A program made the translations under genes and the position numbers. The notes under the pieces were generated by a model that did not search any database, had not been told where the DNA came from, and worked only from the letters and a program-made list of their open reading frames with translations. Below, piece by piece: positions 15,767 through 25,558 of a DNA stretch of 64,000 nucleotides. Source of the DNA: Bradyrhizobium guangxiense (GTDB taxonomy: Bacteria > Pseudomonadota > Alphaproteobacteria > Rhizobiales > Xanthobacteraceae); contig NZ_CP022219.1 in NCBI RefSeq assembly GCF_004114915.1, forward strand, positions 2,014,501 to 2,078,500. Direction: 5' to 3'. Position 1 is the first letter of the stretch. Every line of letters starts with the position of its first letter.

Positions 15767-17308
15767 ATGCGGACCGGAATGCTGATTGTTGCCGTGGTCG
15801 TTGCGAGTTTGAGAGCATTTGGTTCGTTCGCCGCCGCGGCTGAAAATCAAGACACCCAGGAAGTCCTCTGGCCCACAAAGTCCTGGCAGACTTCGAGCCC
15901 GGAAGAGCAGGGGATGGACTCAGCCAGCTTGGCTCGGCTCGTAGAGGCTGTCGGCACCTACAAACAAGACAGTCTTACGATCATTCGCCACGGAAGGATC
16001 GTGGCCGACGTTTACTATGCTCCCTATGTCCCCGGTGTCAGTCACGATTTGAGGTCCGTGACTAAGAGCGTGGTGAGTACGTTGACTGCTATTCTGCTAG
16101 AGAAAGGCGGTCTTGATAACGTCGATCATTCGGTGGTCGATCTATTTTCAGACAAACAAATTCAGAATATCGACGCCAGAAAAAAGGCGATGACGGTTCA
16201 AAACCTTCTCGACATGACCTCGGGCATCGAATGGGTCGAGAAGCTTTATACGCCGGGCGAGACTATCATGAAGATGTACGATAGCGCCAATCGCACAGCC
16301 TTCGTCCTGAACCAACCGATGGCCGACGCGCCTGGCTCGACTTTCCAATACAATAGCGGCAACCCTTATCTTCTCTCGGCGCTCATCACCAAAAGGACCG
16401 GACAGAGCGCATTTGAATATGCAACGAAGGAGTTGTTCGAGCCGCTTGGAATCAAGAGCGCCAAATGGGGCAAGGTGGATGCGCAGGGCGTGACGGACGG
16501 CGAAGCGGGGCTCTCCCTATCTCCCCACGACATGGCCAGGATCGGGTATCTCTACCTACGCAACGGACGATGGGAAGGAAGGCAAATCATCCCGTCATCG
16601 TGGGTCGAGCGAGCGAAATCCGGGCCAGTCGCTGCAACATTTGGATTCCATTATGGAAATTTGTGGTGGTCCTATCCCGAGAAGGGCGCCTATATGGCAC
16701 GGGGCCGTCATTCGCAATTGATACTTGTGATTCCCAAATTTGATATCATCGTTGTTATGACCGGCTTTCTGAATGACACCGAATTTTATTCGGCCTCGTC
16801 ATTGATCGACGATATTTCCAGCGCGGTTAGATCTGATCAGCCGTTGCCCGACAATCCAGTCGCACAAGCGTTATTGGCCAAGGCAGTACATCGCGCCGCG
16901 GAGGAGAAGCCTTACGCCGTCGTCAACACACCCGAATTGGCCAAGGTAATCTCCGGCAAGGTCTACAGTTTCATTGACAACAAGCTACGTGTGAAGAGCT
17001 TCACCCTTAACTTTTATGGTTCGGACTCGTCATGGGTTATTACAACCTATGGCGGCAATGGGAACAACCGGTTTTCGGGGTTGGTTGGACTAGACGGCCT
17101 CTATCGAAAAAGTCCTCCGGCACCCTACGGCATCAACGCCGCAAGGGGGCGCTGGACCAGCGAACATACGTTTGTGATGGAGCGCCGGATTTTGGGCCAC
17201 AGCGAAACCCAAACCTGGGCGCTGACGTTCGACGGCGACAAAGTGACGGTGAATTTCGAGAACACTGATGGACTCAAGGCGGAGCTGCACGGCGAGCGAA
17301 GTGAATAA
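15767..17308 (+). CDS. Exported serine hydrolase, beta-lactamase/class C fold
   Basis: A 513-residue protein with a signal peptide (MRTGMLIVAVVVASLRAFGSFAAAA). The active-site SxxK tetrad is S97-V-T-K100 (RSVTKS), and the second motif is the Tyr in FQYNSGNP. A C-terminal domain of about 150 residues follows the catalytic domain and may be lipocalin-like. The family includes esterases, D-aminopeptidases and 6-aminohexanoate-dimer hydrolase-like enzymes rather than true beta-lactamases. The ATG at 15767 follows GAGGG; upstream in-frame codons would place 49 non-signal residues before the signal peptide. The substrate is unknown. Confidence 0.85.
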   Translation: MRTGMLIVAVVVASLRAFGSFAAAAENQDTQEVLWPTKSWQTSSPEEQGMDSASLARLVEAVGTYKQDSLTIIRHGRIVADVYYAPYVPGVSHDLRSVTKSVVSTLTAILLEKGGLDNVDHSVVDLFSDKQIQNIDARKKAMTVQNLLDMTSGIEWVEKLYTPGETIMKMYDSANRTAFVLNQPMADAPGSTFQYNSGNPYLLSALITKRTGQSAFEYATKELFEPLGIKSAKWGKVDAQGVTDGEAGLSLSPHDMARIGYLYLRNGRWEGRQIIPSSWVERAKSGPVAATFGFHYGNLWWSYPEKGAYMARGRHSQLILVIPKFDIIVVMTGFLNDTEFYSASSLIDDISSAVRSDQPLPDNPVAQALLAKAVHRAAEEKPYAVVNTPELAKVISGKVYSFIDNKLRVKSFTLNFYGSDSSWVITTYGGNGNNRFSGLVGLDGLYRKSPPAPYGINAARGRWTSEHTFVMERRILGHSETQTWALTFDGDKVTVNFENTDGLKAELHGERSE

Positions 17309-17387
17309 ATGCAACTGAACCGAAGTCGGTTCTGGGCCATAAGCGGACTTGTCCGCTAAGTGGAGCGGTATCACTCACACGCCTCGT

Positions 17388-18368
17388 TCAAACGGTCGCA
17401 GATTGGGTGAGTACATTCGATCCTGATGTGGAACGAACCGAGAGTTGTGCGACTTGGAGCGCCGCACAAATCGATGCCGCGGCCACGAGGATGCCTGCAA
17501 ACACATCGATGAAATAATGCCCTCCGAACAAAGGTGTCGCGAAGAGTATGTCGGCTGAGCATGTCACTACCAATGGCCGTATCCACCGAAAGGTCCAAAG
17601 CGCCCAGCACGACAGGACAGGAATGGCAGCATGCAAACTCGGAAAAGCGATGATGCCACCGATCGAGGTCGAGTTGAAGAGGCGCAACGAGCCGTCGCGC
17701 ACCAATGGCAATCGGTCAATTTGGGCAACGTATCCGCTGGGATTGAGCTTTGAGAGATCCGGAGCGATACCGTACTCGTAATATGTGCCCATGGCTGGCA
17801 CCACGGCAGAAACAAGGACGATAAGCACGATCATCAATATGGAGGCAAACACGAATTGCTGTAGGCGGACATGCTGATGAGCAAGGCTGAGTGCAATCGG
17901 GATCACAAGCGCTGGCCAAGTGACTAAACAGTTGTACCCATAATCCAGGTACGGAATGAGCGACGGGTGCGCATAGACGTAAGCCTGATAAGCCTGCCAG
18001 TCGAGCCCAAGTATCCGATCCAAGTTTGCTAGGTTCCGATCTTGCAAAGGGAGGTTGAGACTCGCTACGATAAAGCTCAGATCGGCCGCTATAATGGATA
18101 GCCACGTAAAGAGCGCCATCACACCCAGAATGTAAGAGAGCCGGATCCAGCGCATCGAAAACGCATAATGTGCCGTTAGGGCAACTCCGGCCGTCGTCGC
18201 AAACTGTACCGCAAAGTGCTCATCGACGTGTATCGAGAAGTTGGTGGTCGCTAGACAGATCGCTAGCAGAACCGCAAGGACGGCAAGTGAAGTCCAGTTG
18301 ACCAAGTAAAGTTTCCGGGCCGTCCGCCTTTCAATTTCACACATAACGCCCGCACTGCTTGCACCCAT
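17388..18368 (-). CDS. PAP2-superfamily membrane phosphatase/phosphotransferase
   Basis: A 326-residue integral membrane protein with six or more helices. Two PAP2 active-site motifs are visible: FPSLHAA (motif 2 histidine) and GGHYFIDVFAG (motif 3 His and Asp). The sequence resembles the PAP2_3/Aur1-like branch, which acts on lipid phosphates or transfers phospho-alcohol head groups. Starts at 18368 or an internal ATG at 18344 are both possible. No lipid-synthesis genes lie nearby. Confidence 0.8.
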   Translation of the reverse strand: MGASSAGVMCEIERRTARKLYLVNWTSLAVLAVLLAICLATTNFSIHVDEHFAVQFATTAGVALTAHYAFSMRWIRLSYILGVMALFTWLSIIAADLSFIVASLNLPLQDRNLANLDRILGLDWQAYQAYVYAHPSLIPYLDYGYNCLVTWPALVIPIALSLAHQHVRLQQFVFASILMIVLIVLVSAVVPAMGTYYEYGIAPDLSKLNPSGYVAQIDRLPLVRDGSLRLFNSTSIGGIIAFPSLHAAIPVLSCWALWTFRWIRPLVVTCSADILFATPLFGGHYFIDVFAGILVAAASICAALQVAQLSVRSTSGSNVLTQSATV

Positions 18369-18561
18369 TTATCGCAGGTTGCGAGATGCATATATGCACG
18401 CACAAGTTAGAAAACCGTTACAACAATCTTAGGTTTATGCGGACCCCGATTGTTCCGCTGGCTTTGCCAGCCAGCACCGAGAGGGGCGACAAATGAAATG
18501 ATCTTGGAAATGGAGCGCGCAGAATGCTCAATTTTGGATGCGACGCTGCAGATTCCGCTTC

Positions 18562-18583
18562 GGGTCAAAATGCGAAGAACTCA
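18562..18583. repeat. 22-bp direct repeat, right copy
   Basis: An exact copy of the 22-bp repeat at 15586-15607, in the same orientation, about 145 bp upstream of the IS5-type transposase fragment. Confidence 0.7.
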
Positions 18584-18728
18584 GCACGCGCAAAGCAGGT
18601 CGGCTCAGCGCCGCTAAGCGGACCTTCACTGAATCGTGTATCGCCGCCTCGCTGATGGGCTAGACGCAGAACTGGCTCCGAATGAAGAAGCCGCTGCTCG
18701 AGGCGGCCCCGTTGCCGAAAGCTCCCGG

Positions 18729-18936
18729 CAATGCTGCTTGCCGACCGTGGCTATGACGCGGACTGGATCAGGGAGCTTGCCATGAAGAGAGGCGCGTCGA
18801 ACGGTTCTTCAACAGCATCAAGCAATGCCGTCGAGTGGCGATGTGCCACGACAGGCTCGAGGGAAACTACCTTGCCTTCGTCCAACTCGCATCCATCCGC
18901 TTATGGCTGTCCGCGCGTTATGAGTCCGCGCCCTAG
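18729..18936 (+). pseudogene. IS5-family transposase remnant (C-terminal fragments)
   Basis: The segment begins with MLLADRGYDADWIREL, a core piece of IS5/IS427-type DDE transposases around the second catalytic Asp. After an internal deletion and frame change it resumes with RVERFFNSIKQCRRVA and NYLAFVQLASIRLWL, the conserved end of the same enzyme including the last Glu region, and stops at 18934-18936. About two thirds of the gene and both terminal inverted repeats are missing or unrecognisable. It cannot encode an active transposase and marks past insertion or rearrangement. Confidence 0.85.
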
Positions 18937-19005
18937 ATCGCATCGCGCTTTAGCCTAGGTCTCGGCCTTTGGCGCGACAGCGGAGCGCGGCGTCACTTCG
19001 CAGAG

Positions 19006-19254
19006 CTACTGTCGTGCCGCGCCGCTGGCTCCGGGGATCTGTCCCCCGAACTTTGACGGGCCGGTGCCGCTGACGCTCGTCGGCCCGCCGGCCGTCCCAT
19101 TCGGGTCAGTCCTGGCCGCGGTCCGGCCGGGGCCGTGCATCATGTTCATTGAATTGAACCATCCGTGGTGGTGATGGCGTTTGGCGCTGTGGGCCGAGGC
19201 ATAGCCGGTCGAGCAGGCCAGCAAGATCGCTAAAGCAAGCGTCGCTGTTTTCAT
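19006..19254 (-). CDS. Small exported protein with His-rich segment
   Basis: An 82-residue protein with a good signal peptide (MKTATLALAILLACSTGYASA). The mature part starts HSAKRHHHHGW and continues with Met, Gly and Pro, low in hydrophobics and probably unstructured. GAGG precedes the ATG at good spacing. The HHHH run could bind metal, but this is only suggested by composition. No family name can be given. The 295 bp upstream contain no gene I can support. Confidence 0.65.
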   Translation of the reverse strand: MKTATLALAILLACSTGYASAHSAKRHHHHGWFNSMNMMHGPGRTAARTDPNGTAGGPTSVSGTGPSKFGGQIPGASGAARQ

Positions 19255-19548
19255 CTGGGTTTCCTCTCTGATTGAGGAAACTGCAGGGGCAAGCGACTTG
19301 TTCCAAGGCTACGTTTCAAGGCTGCGCCGATCTGGAAGCTGGAAGCGTCTCTCAAATGTCGGTCACGTCGACGGGACGCTCCGCGCCGCCTGTCCACATG
19401 ATCAAGCTGACGGCCGCGCAAAGCATCAGATCCTACAAATCGGGGCGCCCGGCCGAAAAGAAATAGTCTCGTGATTTCAACACCCCCGCTACTGTGCATG
19501 GGGTTGTTTTCGCAACTTTCTTGTTTGGCACTGCCGAAACCGCCGCGC

Positions 19549-20133
19549 TCAGCGCCGTCCGCGCGGCGCCTCTGCCTTCGCCGGCGGCTCGGTCTGGGGC
19601 GCGCAGGTCGCAGCCTGAAGCGAGCCTTGCGCCTGTGGCATCAGGCCGGGCTCGGGGGCGAGCGCCTTCATCAGGATCAGGCCGGTCGTGGTCGGGGAGT
19701 CGATGATCAGGCGGTCGGCCGCAGTGACCTCTTCGTCCTCGGGCAGCTCGTTGTGCTGCGCTTCCGTCATCAGATCGAGCTCGATCACCTTGCGGCCCGC
19801 CGAGCGGTCGTTGATGGCGTAATAGGCGATCTCGTTGCGGGTGTAGAACGATACGGACGTATAGGCCTGGCTCACCGGCACGGTCAGCTTGAGCGGCCCG
19901 TTGGTCAGATCATAGCGGCAGATCGCGAGCGCGAAGGCCGGGTCCATAAACGGCATCGGCGAGGTCTGCGGATCGGCGAGGGGAAGCTGGGTGACGGCGT
20001 TCACCTTCGTCATCGGCGTCAGTCGCGAATAGGCGTCCTGCGTCGCGATCCGCGGCAGCGCCAGCACGCTGACGAGATGGACGACGAGGCCCAGGACGAT
20101 GCCGGCAACGATGGTGAAGGCGAGGCGGATCAT
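19549..20133 (-). CDS. DUF1254-domain membrane-anchored protein
   Basis: A 194-residue protein with an N-terminal membrane anchor (LAFTIVAGIVLGLVVHLVSVL) and a domain of the DUF1254 type, with YDLTNGPLKLTVPVSQAYTS and VSFYTRNEIAYYAINDRSAG. The ATG at 20133 overlaps the stop of the preceding gene (ATGA). Longer frames upstream in the same frame are only the antisense of coding sequence. DUF1254 and DUF1214 proteins are nearly always paired; no biochemical role is established. The C-terminus is Pro/Ala-rich. Confidence 0.85.
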   Translation of the reverse strand: MIRLAFTIVAGIVLGLVVHLVSVLALPRIATQDAYSRLTPMTKVNAVTQLPLADPQTSPMPFMDPAFALAICRYDLTNGPLKLTVPVSQAYTSVSFYTRNEIAYYAINDRSAGRKVIELDLMTEAQHNELPEDEEVTAADRLIIDSPTTTGLILMKALAPEPGLMPQAQGSLQAATCAPQTEPPAKAEAPRGRR

Positions 20134-20708
20134 GAGCAGCCCACCGTCGAGATGCTGGGCATCGGCGCGTCGCGCTGGGTGCGCGTCGCGACGCCGACGG
20201 GGGTATCGTAGAGGCGCAGCATCAGCGCGTAGCGCTCGATGCCGCCGGTCGGCAGCCAGTTGCCGGCGCGCGAGCGCGAGGCGATGCGGATCTCGAACGA
20301 GCCGTCGGACTGGCGCACGATCTCCTGGCTGGTGAAGCCGTAGCGGGCAAGCGAATTGGCGACGAGGTGGCCCTTGCGGTCGTAGAGCGTCAACGTCCAG
20401 AACCGCGCCGGCGGCGTCACGCCGGAGACGATCACGTCGCAACGGCCGTCGAGCGCCTTCTTCTTGTCGTCGGTGGTGGCGGTGAAGGCGACGCCGTCGC
20501 CGGTGCCGATCGGCAGCTCGCCGTTGCGCACGATGGTGGCGCGCGAATAGGGATCGACGTCGGCGGTGCCGGTGCGCGGCCGCGCGGTCCAGGCGCCGAT
20601 GGTGAGCGCGCCAATCTCGGTGCCGCGCGTCGTCGTCATCCAGGTCGCACCCAAGCCGACCGCGGTGGCGAGCAGAAGGGCCGTCAATGTGATCAGGATC
20701 AGCCGCAC
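20130..20708 (-). CDS. DUF1214-domain membrane-anchored protein
   Basis: A 192-residue protein with an N-terminal membrane anchor (LILITLTALLLATAVGLGATW) followed by a DUF1214 domain, recognisable by DPYSRATIVRNGELPIG, RFWTLTLYDRKGHLVAN and GIERYALMLRLYDTP. It is first of the two-gene unit with the DUF1254 gene and starts 10 bp after the penicillin-binding-protein stop, so all three genes may share a transcript and a cell-envelope role. Confidence 0.85.
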   Translation of the reverse strand: MRLILITLTALLLATAVGLGATWMTTTRGTEIGALTIGAWTARPRTGTADVDPYSRATIVRNGELPIGTGDGVAFTATTDDKKKALDGRCDVIVSGVTPPARFWTLTLYDRKGHLVANSLARYGFTSQEIVRQSDGSFEIRIASRSRAGNWLPTGGIERYALMLRLYDTPVGVATRTQRDAPMPSISTVGCS

Positions 20709-20717
20709 GGGTTTCGA

Positions 20718-23006
20718 TCAGTTCTTGCGCGGGGCGGAGGCGTTGGCGTTCTCTTCCGCATAGTTCTGCGGGAAGGCGAGCGCGCTCGTCGCCGGGGACG
20801 GCTTGGCCGGCATGGCGTCGGCATCGGCCGATTTCTTTGCAGTCTTGGCCGCGTCATCGAGCAGCTTCTCGACCCGCACCAGGATGTCGGCGCCGCGCTT
20901 GGTCAGCACCGGCGGTGGACCCGGCTTGGTCTCCAGCACCTTCGGCGCTGCGTTGGCCTGGGCGTTGGCGACATGCTGCGGCGGCAGCTTCTGGCCCATG
21001 CCGATGCCGGGGATTTCCCGGACCTCGACGCCCTGATGCGCCGCGACCATGATGTCGTGCCAGGTTTGCGCCGGCAGCGAGCCGCCGGTCATGCGGTTGG
21101 TCGGCGAATAGTCGTCGTTGCCGTACCAGACCGCGCAGGTGAAATTCCCGGTGTAGCCGACGAACCAGGCGTCGCGATACGCGTTGGTCGTGCCGGTCTT
21201 GCCCGCGGTCGGAATGCCGTCGAGCGCCGCACGGCGTGCGGTGCCTTCGCTGACGACGTGGCTCATCATGCCCGCCATGTCGGCGGCAACGGAGGGAGGG
21301 ATCGCCTGCCGTGGCTTCGGGCCGTCGCGGTCCCAGCGCCAGACGAGGTCGCCCGCACCGGTGCGCACCTCCAGCACCGAATGCGGCGTCACCGCCTTGC
21401 CGCGGTTGGGGAAGGTCGCGTAGGCGACCGCGTGCTCGAGCACGGTGACTTCGTCCGAGCCGATCGGCAGCGACGGCGTGTCGGGCAGCGGCGCCTTGAG
21501 GCCGAAGCGGCGCGCGACTTCGACGATCTTGGCGCGGCCGATCTTGGCGGGGTTCGGCGCCTTCGGCTGCTCCTTCTGGCCGATCGCGATCGAGAGCTTC
21601 ACCGGCACCACGTTGATCGAGCGCGTGATCGCCTGCGTCAGCGTCACCGAGCCGGAATAGGAATGGCCATAATTCTGCGGGCACCAATTGCCGATGCAGA
21701 CCGGGCCGTCGACCACGATCGAATTCGGCGTGAAGCCGTTCAGGAGCGCGGTGGTGTAGACGTAAGGCTTGAACGAGGAGCCGGGCTGGCGGTAGGCGTC
21801 GGTGGCGCGGTTGAACTGGCTGGCGCCGTAGTCGCGGCCGCCGACCATGGCGCGGATGCCGCCGTCGAGATCGGCGACGACGGTCGCCGCCTGCGTCGCG
21901 TGATAGTCGCGGCCGAACTGGCGCAGCTGGTTCTCGACCGCGTCTTCCGCGGCCTTCTGCACGTTGGTGTCGATGGCGAGGCGAACCACGAAGACGCGCT
22001 CGGTGTACGACTTCGGGAAGGTGTCGACCAGCTTGCGCATCTCGTCGAAGGCGTAGTCGAGATAATAGTTCGGCGATGCCTCGTCGCGGCGGTCGACCGC
22101 GAAGGCCGGGTTGCGGCGGGCGCCGAACACCTGGCCCTCGGTCATGAAGCCGGCATCGACAAGGTTGTCGAGCACGACGTTGGCGCGGGCGCGGGCGGCG
22201 GGCAGGTTGATGTGGGGAGCGTATTTGGTCGGCGCCTTGAACAGGCCGGCGAGCATCGCGGCCTCCGCCAGCGTCACGTCGCGCGCGGATTTGTTGAAGT
22301 AGAAATGCGCGGCGCCGTCGACGCCGAAGGTGCCGCCGCCCATATAGGCGCGGTCCAGATACAGCTTGAGGATCTCGTTCTTGGTCAGGCGCCATTCCAG
22401 CCAGACCGCGAGGAAGGCCTCGTTGACCTTGCGCTCGATGGTACGCTCATTGCTCAGGAACAGGTTCTTGGCGAGCTGCTGGGTGATCGAGGAGCCGCCC
22501 TGGCGGACGCCGCCGGCTTGCGCGTTGGTGACGAGCGCGCGCGCGGTGCCGGCGATGTCGATGCCGAAATGCTCGTAGAAGCGGCGATCCTCGGTGGCCA
22601 GCGTCGCCTTGATCAGCACGTCGGGAAAATCTTCCAGCGGGATCGAGTCGTTGTGCTTGATGCCGCGGCTGCCGATCGGGCTGCCGTAGCGGTCGAGGAA
22701 GGTCACCGCGAGATCGGACTTCTTCAGCCAGTCCTCGTCCGCGGTCTCTCGGAAGGCGGGAATGGCGAGGGTGAGCATCACGACCAGGCCGCCGAGCCCG
22801 AGGGTTGCGGCCTCCGACAGCGGCTCGATGAACACCCAGCGCTTCCAGCGCCCGACATAGAACCGGTCCATGAAGGTCGAGTAGCGCTCATAGAGCTCGC
22901 GGATGCCCTTGGCCGAGGAGAACAGCGAGGAGTCGATGCGCGCATCGAGATCCAGGAAGAAATTCCGGACCCTCTGCTTCCAATGCGGTGGTATGATCTG
23001 GCGCAC
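20718..23006 (-). CDS. Penicillin-binding protein 1A (bifunctional PG synthase)
   Basis: A 762-residue class A penicillin-binding protein. A cytoplasmic N-terminus and one membrane helix (~65-85) precede the GT51 glycosyltransferase domain, with catalytic Glu139 in ATEDRRFYEHFGID and the block QGGSSITQQLAKNLFLS. The transpeptidase domain has the SxxK serine in PGSSFKPYVY, SIN in ITRSINVV, and KTGTTN. The protein polymerises and cross-links peptidoglycan at the inner membrane. The C-terminal ~90 residues are Pro/Ala/Lys-rich and probably disordered. Length and motif order are normal. Confidence 0.95.
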   Translation of the reverse strand: MRQIIPPHWKQRVRNFFLDLDARIDSSLFSSAKGIRELYERYSTFMDRFYVGRWKRWVFIEPLSEAATLGLGGLVVMLTLAIPAFRETADEDWLKKSDLAVTFLDRYGSPIGSRGIKHNDSIPLEDFPDVLIKATLATEDRRFYEHFGIDIAGTARALVTNAQAGGVRQGGSSITQQLAKNLFLSNERTIERKVNEAFLAVWLEWRLTKNEILKLYLDRAYMGGGTFGVDGAAHFYFNKSARDVTLAEAAMLAGLFKAPTKYAPHINLPAARARANVVLDNLVDAGFMTEGQVFGARRNPAFAVDRRDEASPNYYLDYAFDEMRKLVDTFPKSYTERVFVVRLAIDTNVQKAAEDAVENQLRQFGRDYHATQAATVVADLDGGIRAMVGGRDYGASQFNRATDAYRQPGSSFKPYVYTTALLNGFTPNSIVVDGPVCIGNWCPQNYGHSYSGSVTLTQAITRSINVVPVKLSIAIGQKEQPKAPNPAKIGRAKIVEVARRFGLKAPLPDTPSLPIGSDEVTVLEHAVAYATFPNRGKAVTPHSVLEVRTGAGDLVWRWDRDGPKPRQAIPPSVAADMAGMMSHVVSEGTARRAALDGIPTAGKTGTTNAYRDAWFVGYTGNFTCAVWYGNDDYSPTNRMTGGSLPAQTWHDIMVAAHQGVEVREIPGIGMGQKLPPQHVANAQANAAPKVLETKPGPPPVLTKRGADILVRVEKLLDDAAKTAKKSADADAMPAKPSPATSALAFPQNYAEENANASAPRKN

Positions 23007-23299
23007 CTAGAACCCTTGAGGCTCGCTTCGAAAGCGTTCAAGCACCCGGCCGGGGCGGCATCGAGACGTCTTGGGGGAATGTTGCGGCAAACCCAAGGCG
23101 CCCGGCCAGCATCCGAGGGACTTGCTGTTCCTTCTAGCCGAGCGGGGCCCATAAACCAATGGTCACGCTCGCGATTTTGAACAACAGGCCTAATTGACCC
23201 CGGTTCATTACGGGCCGTTTGGGCGGGCTGCTTGCACCACCACGGCCACACGCCCTAGATGACTTTAGCCGTAGCTCTTTCGAATCTTTGTTGAGGCGC

Positions 23300-23815
23300 A
23301 TGACCGCAGCTCCCAAACGACCATCAGGCCAGGAAGGATTCTTCTGGAAAACCAAGACGTTGGAAGAGATGTCGGCGGGCGAATGGGAAAGCCTGTGCGA
23401 CGGCTGCGGACGCTGCTGCCTGAACAAGCTCGAGGACGAGGACACCGGGCATATCTATTTCACCCATATCGGCTGCAAGCTGCTCGATGGGGCGAGCTGC
23501 GCCTGCAAGGACTATCCGAATCGGTCCGACAAGGTTCCGGACTGCGTCCGCCTGACGCCGGCCAATGTCCGCACCCTGAACTGGCTGCCGCCGAGCTGCG
23601 GCTACAAGCTCGTCGCCGAGGGGCGCGATCTCTATTGGTGGCATCCGCTGGTCTCCGGTGATCCCAGCACGGTGCACGAAGCCGGCGTTTCCGTGCGCGG
23701 CCGGGTGGAGGGCAGCGAGGAGGAGATCCCGGACGAGGAGCTTGAGAACCACATCGTGCAATGGCCCGCCGTGCTGCCGAAACGAGCCCGCCTGAAGCGA
23801 CGCCCGAAGGACTGA
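23300..23815 (+). CDS. YcgN/UPF0260-family cysteine-cluster protein
   Basis: A 171-residue protein. Cysteines in [35 protein letters not shown] and PSCGYKL match the zinc- or iron-binding Cys cluster (YkgJ/YcgN type). The ATG at 23300 gives the family's normal length; the sequence further upstream is the divergent promoter region shared with the penicillin-binding-protein gene. The function of the family is unknown. Confidence 0.85.
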   Translation: MTAAPKRPSGQEGFFWKTKTLEEMSAGEWESLCDGCGRCCLNKLEDEDTGHIYFTHIGCKLLDGASCACKDYPNRSDKVPDCVRLTPANVRTLNWLPPSCGYKLVAEGRDLYWWHPLVSGDPSTVHEAGVSVRGRVEGSEEEIPDEELENHIVQWPAVLPKRARLKRRPKD

Positions 23816-23971
23816 GCCGCCGCACGCAGCCGATCAATTGTCCGGGATGGCCCGGGGGCGGGATGCACCCATGCGCCGCGGTGCCTGCCTGGGAAGATCT
23901 TTGCTGTCTACATTGGGCTGTATAGAACGAATCCTTTGCGGCGTTGCGCCGCCACACGACGTCCGAGCGAG

Positions 23972-25555
23972 ATGAACAAGTTCGACCGGCGGAGCAGTTC
24001 TGCCGACATCCAGACTTTGCCCGACGACATCGCCGAGGAGCTGTCCCGGCTGCCGAGCGAGGTCATCAGCGTCGATGACGCGCCGTCCATCGCGCCGCCG
24101 GCGCCGCTGTCGCAGGACGAGGTCCGCACCATCGTCATCAGCCTGATGCTGACGATGTTCCTGGCGGCGCTCGACCAGACCATCGTGGCGACCGCACTGC
24201 CGACCATCGGACGCCAGTTCCAGGACGTCTCCAATCTCTCCTGGGTCATCACTGCCTATCTGCTCGCCTCGACCGCTGTCGCGCCGGTGTTCGGCACGCT
24301 CAGCGACATCTACGGCCGCAAGGCCATGATCATCACTTCGCTCAGCCTGTTCGTGGCGGGCTCGGTGCTGTGCGCGATCGCGCCGAACATGCCGATGCTG
24401 ATCCTGGCCCGCGGCCTTCAGGGGCTCGGCGGCGGCGGCATCATGCCCGTCGTGCAGACCGTGATCTCGGACGTCGTGAGCCCGCGCGAGCGCGGCCAGT
24501 ATCAGGCCTATTTCTCCAGTGTCTGGATGGTCGGCGGCATCTTGGGCCCGGTCATCGGCGGCGTGTTCGCCGAGCATCTGCACTGGTCGATGATCTTCTG
24601 GATCAATCTGCCGCTTGCGGCCGCGGCGATCGCGCTGTTGCTGCCTAAGATGAAGAAGATCCCGGTGTTCCACCGCAAGCGCAAGGTCGACTGGCTTGGC
24701 GGCGTGCTGCTGATGGCCTCCGCGGTCGTCTTCATGCTGGTGCTGACCTGGGGCGGCACGCGCTTCGCCTGGCTGTCGCCGACCGTGCTGGCGATGGTGG
24801 GCGGCGCCCTCGCGCTCGCGGTGACCTTCGTGTGGCACGCCCGGCGGGCCGACGAGCCGTTCCTGCCGCTGCCGCTGCTGACGGGATCGGTGGCGCCGTT
24901 CGCGCTGACGGCCGGCGGCTGCGGGCTCGGGGCGATCACCGGCCTCACCGTGCAGCTCCCGCTTTATTACGAGTCAGTCTATCATTTGAGCGCAAGCGAG
25001 GCGGGTCTTGCGCTGATCCCGCTCGCCGCGGTTTCGACCGTCGGCGCGGCCGTCGCCGGCCGTACCATGGCCCGTGCCAAACACTACAAGCGCGTCGCCA
25101 TCATCGGCACCTCCTGGGCTGCGCTGTGCGGCCTCGGCCTCACGCTCACCACCTTGCCGCTGTGGGGTCTGTTGACCCTGATGGCGGCGTTCGCGCTGGG
25201 GCTCGGCACCACCTTTCCGGTCTGCGTGGTCTCGCTGCAGAACTCGGTGGCGCGCCCGCAGGTCGGCACCATCACCGGCGCGATGAACTTCTTCCGCTCG
25301 CTGATGTCTTCGTTCACGGTCGCGGCCTTCGCCGCGATCCTGCTCATTGCGCTCGGCATCGACGTTCCGCTCGCCGGCGAGCATCACGCCGCAGGCAGCG
25401 TCGCAATTCCCGCCGACGACATGCGGCATGCCTTCCGCTACGTGTTCGGCGCCGCCACCGCGCTGATGACCACCGCCGCGCTGTGCCTGATCGCGATGGA
25501 GGAGCGGCCGCTGGCCGGCCCCTCTGCGAAGCAGCCCGTCGAGATGGCGGAGTAG
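23972..25555 (+). CDS. MFS drug-efflux transporter, DHA2 (14-TMS) family
   Basis: A 527-residue transporter. After a 50-residue hydrophilic N-terminus, motif D1-like ALDQTIVATALPTIG opens helix 1, the loop GTLSDIYGRKAMI is motif A, and helix 5 carries the antiporter motif C (WMVGGILGPVIGGV). Fourteen hydrophobic segments fit the EmrB/QacA class, which exports lipophilic toxins in exchange for protons. There is no EmrA-type adaptor or regulator next to it. The ATG at 23972 was preferred to one at 23936. Confidence 0.9.
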   Translation: MNKFDRRSSSADIQTLPDDIAEELSRLPSEVISVDDAPSIAPPAPLSQDEVRTIVISLMLTMFLAALDQTIVATALPTIGRQFQDVSNLSWVITAYLLASTAVAPVFGTLSDIYGRKAMIITSLSLFVAGSVLCAIAPNMPMLILARGLQGLGGGGIMPVVQTVISDVVSPRERGQYQAYFSSVWMVGGILGPVIGGVFAEHLHWSMIFWINLPLAAAAIALLLPKMKKIPVFHRKRKVDWLGGVLLMASAVVFMLVLTWGGTRFAWLSPTVLAMVGGALALAVTFVWHARRADEPFLPLPLLTGSVAPFALTAGGCGLGAITGLTVQLPLYYESVYHLSASEAGLALIPLAAVSTVGAAVAGRTMARAKHYKRVAIIGTSWAALCGLGLTLTTLPLWGLLTLMAAFALGLGTTFPVCVVSLQNSVARPQVGTITGAMNFFRSLMSSFTVAAFAAILLIALGIDVPLAGEHHAAGSVAIPADDMRHAFRYVFGAATALMTTAALCLIAMEERPLAGPSAKQPVEMAE

Positions 25556-25558
25556 GGC

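Noticed and set aside
19272..19466. A 64-codon plus-strand frame upstream of the small His-rich protein
   Set aside because: No ribosome-binding site, signal peptide or recognisable pattern; composition is not clearly coding.
20367..23180. A 937-codon plus-strand frame across the penicillin-binding-protein region
   Set aside because: It is antisense to a complete penicillin-binding protein 1A with all motifs and reads as Arg/Asp/Gly-rich shadow sequence typical of GC-rich genes.
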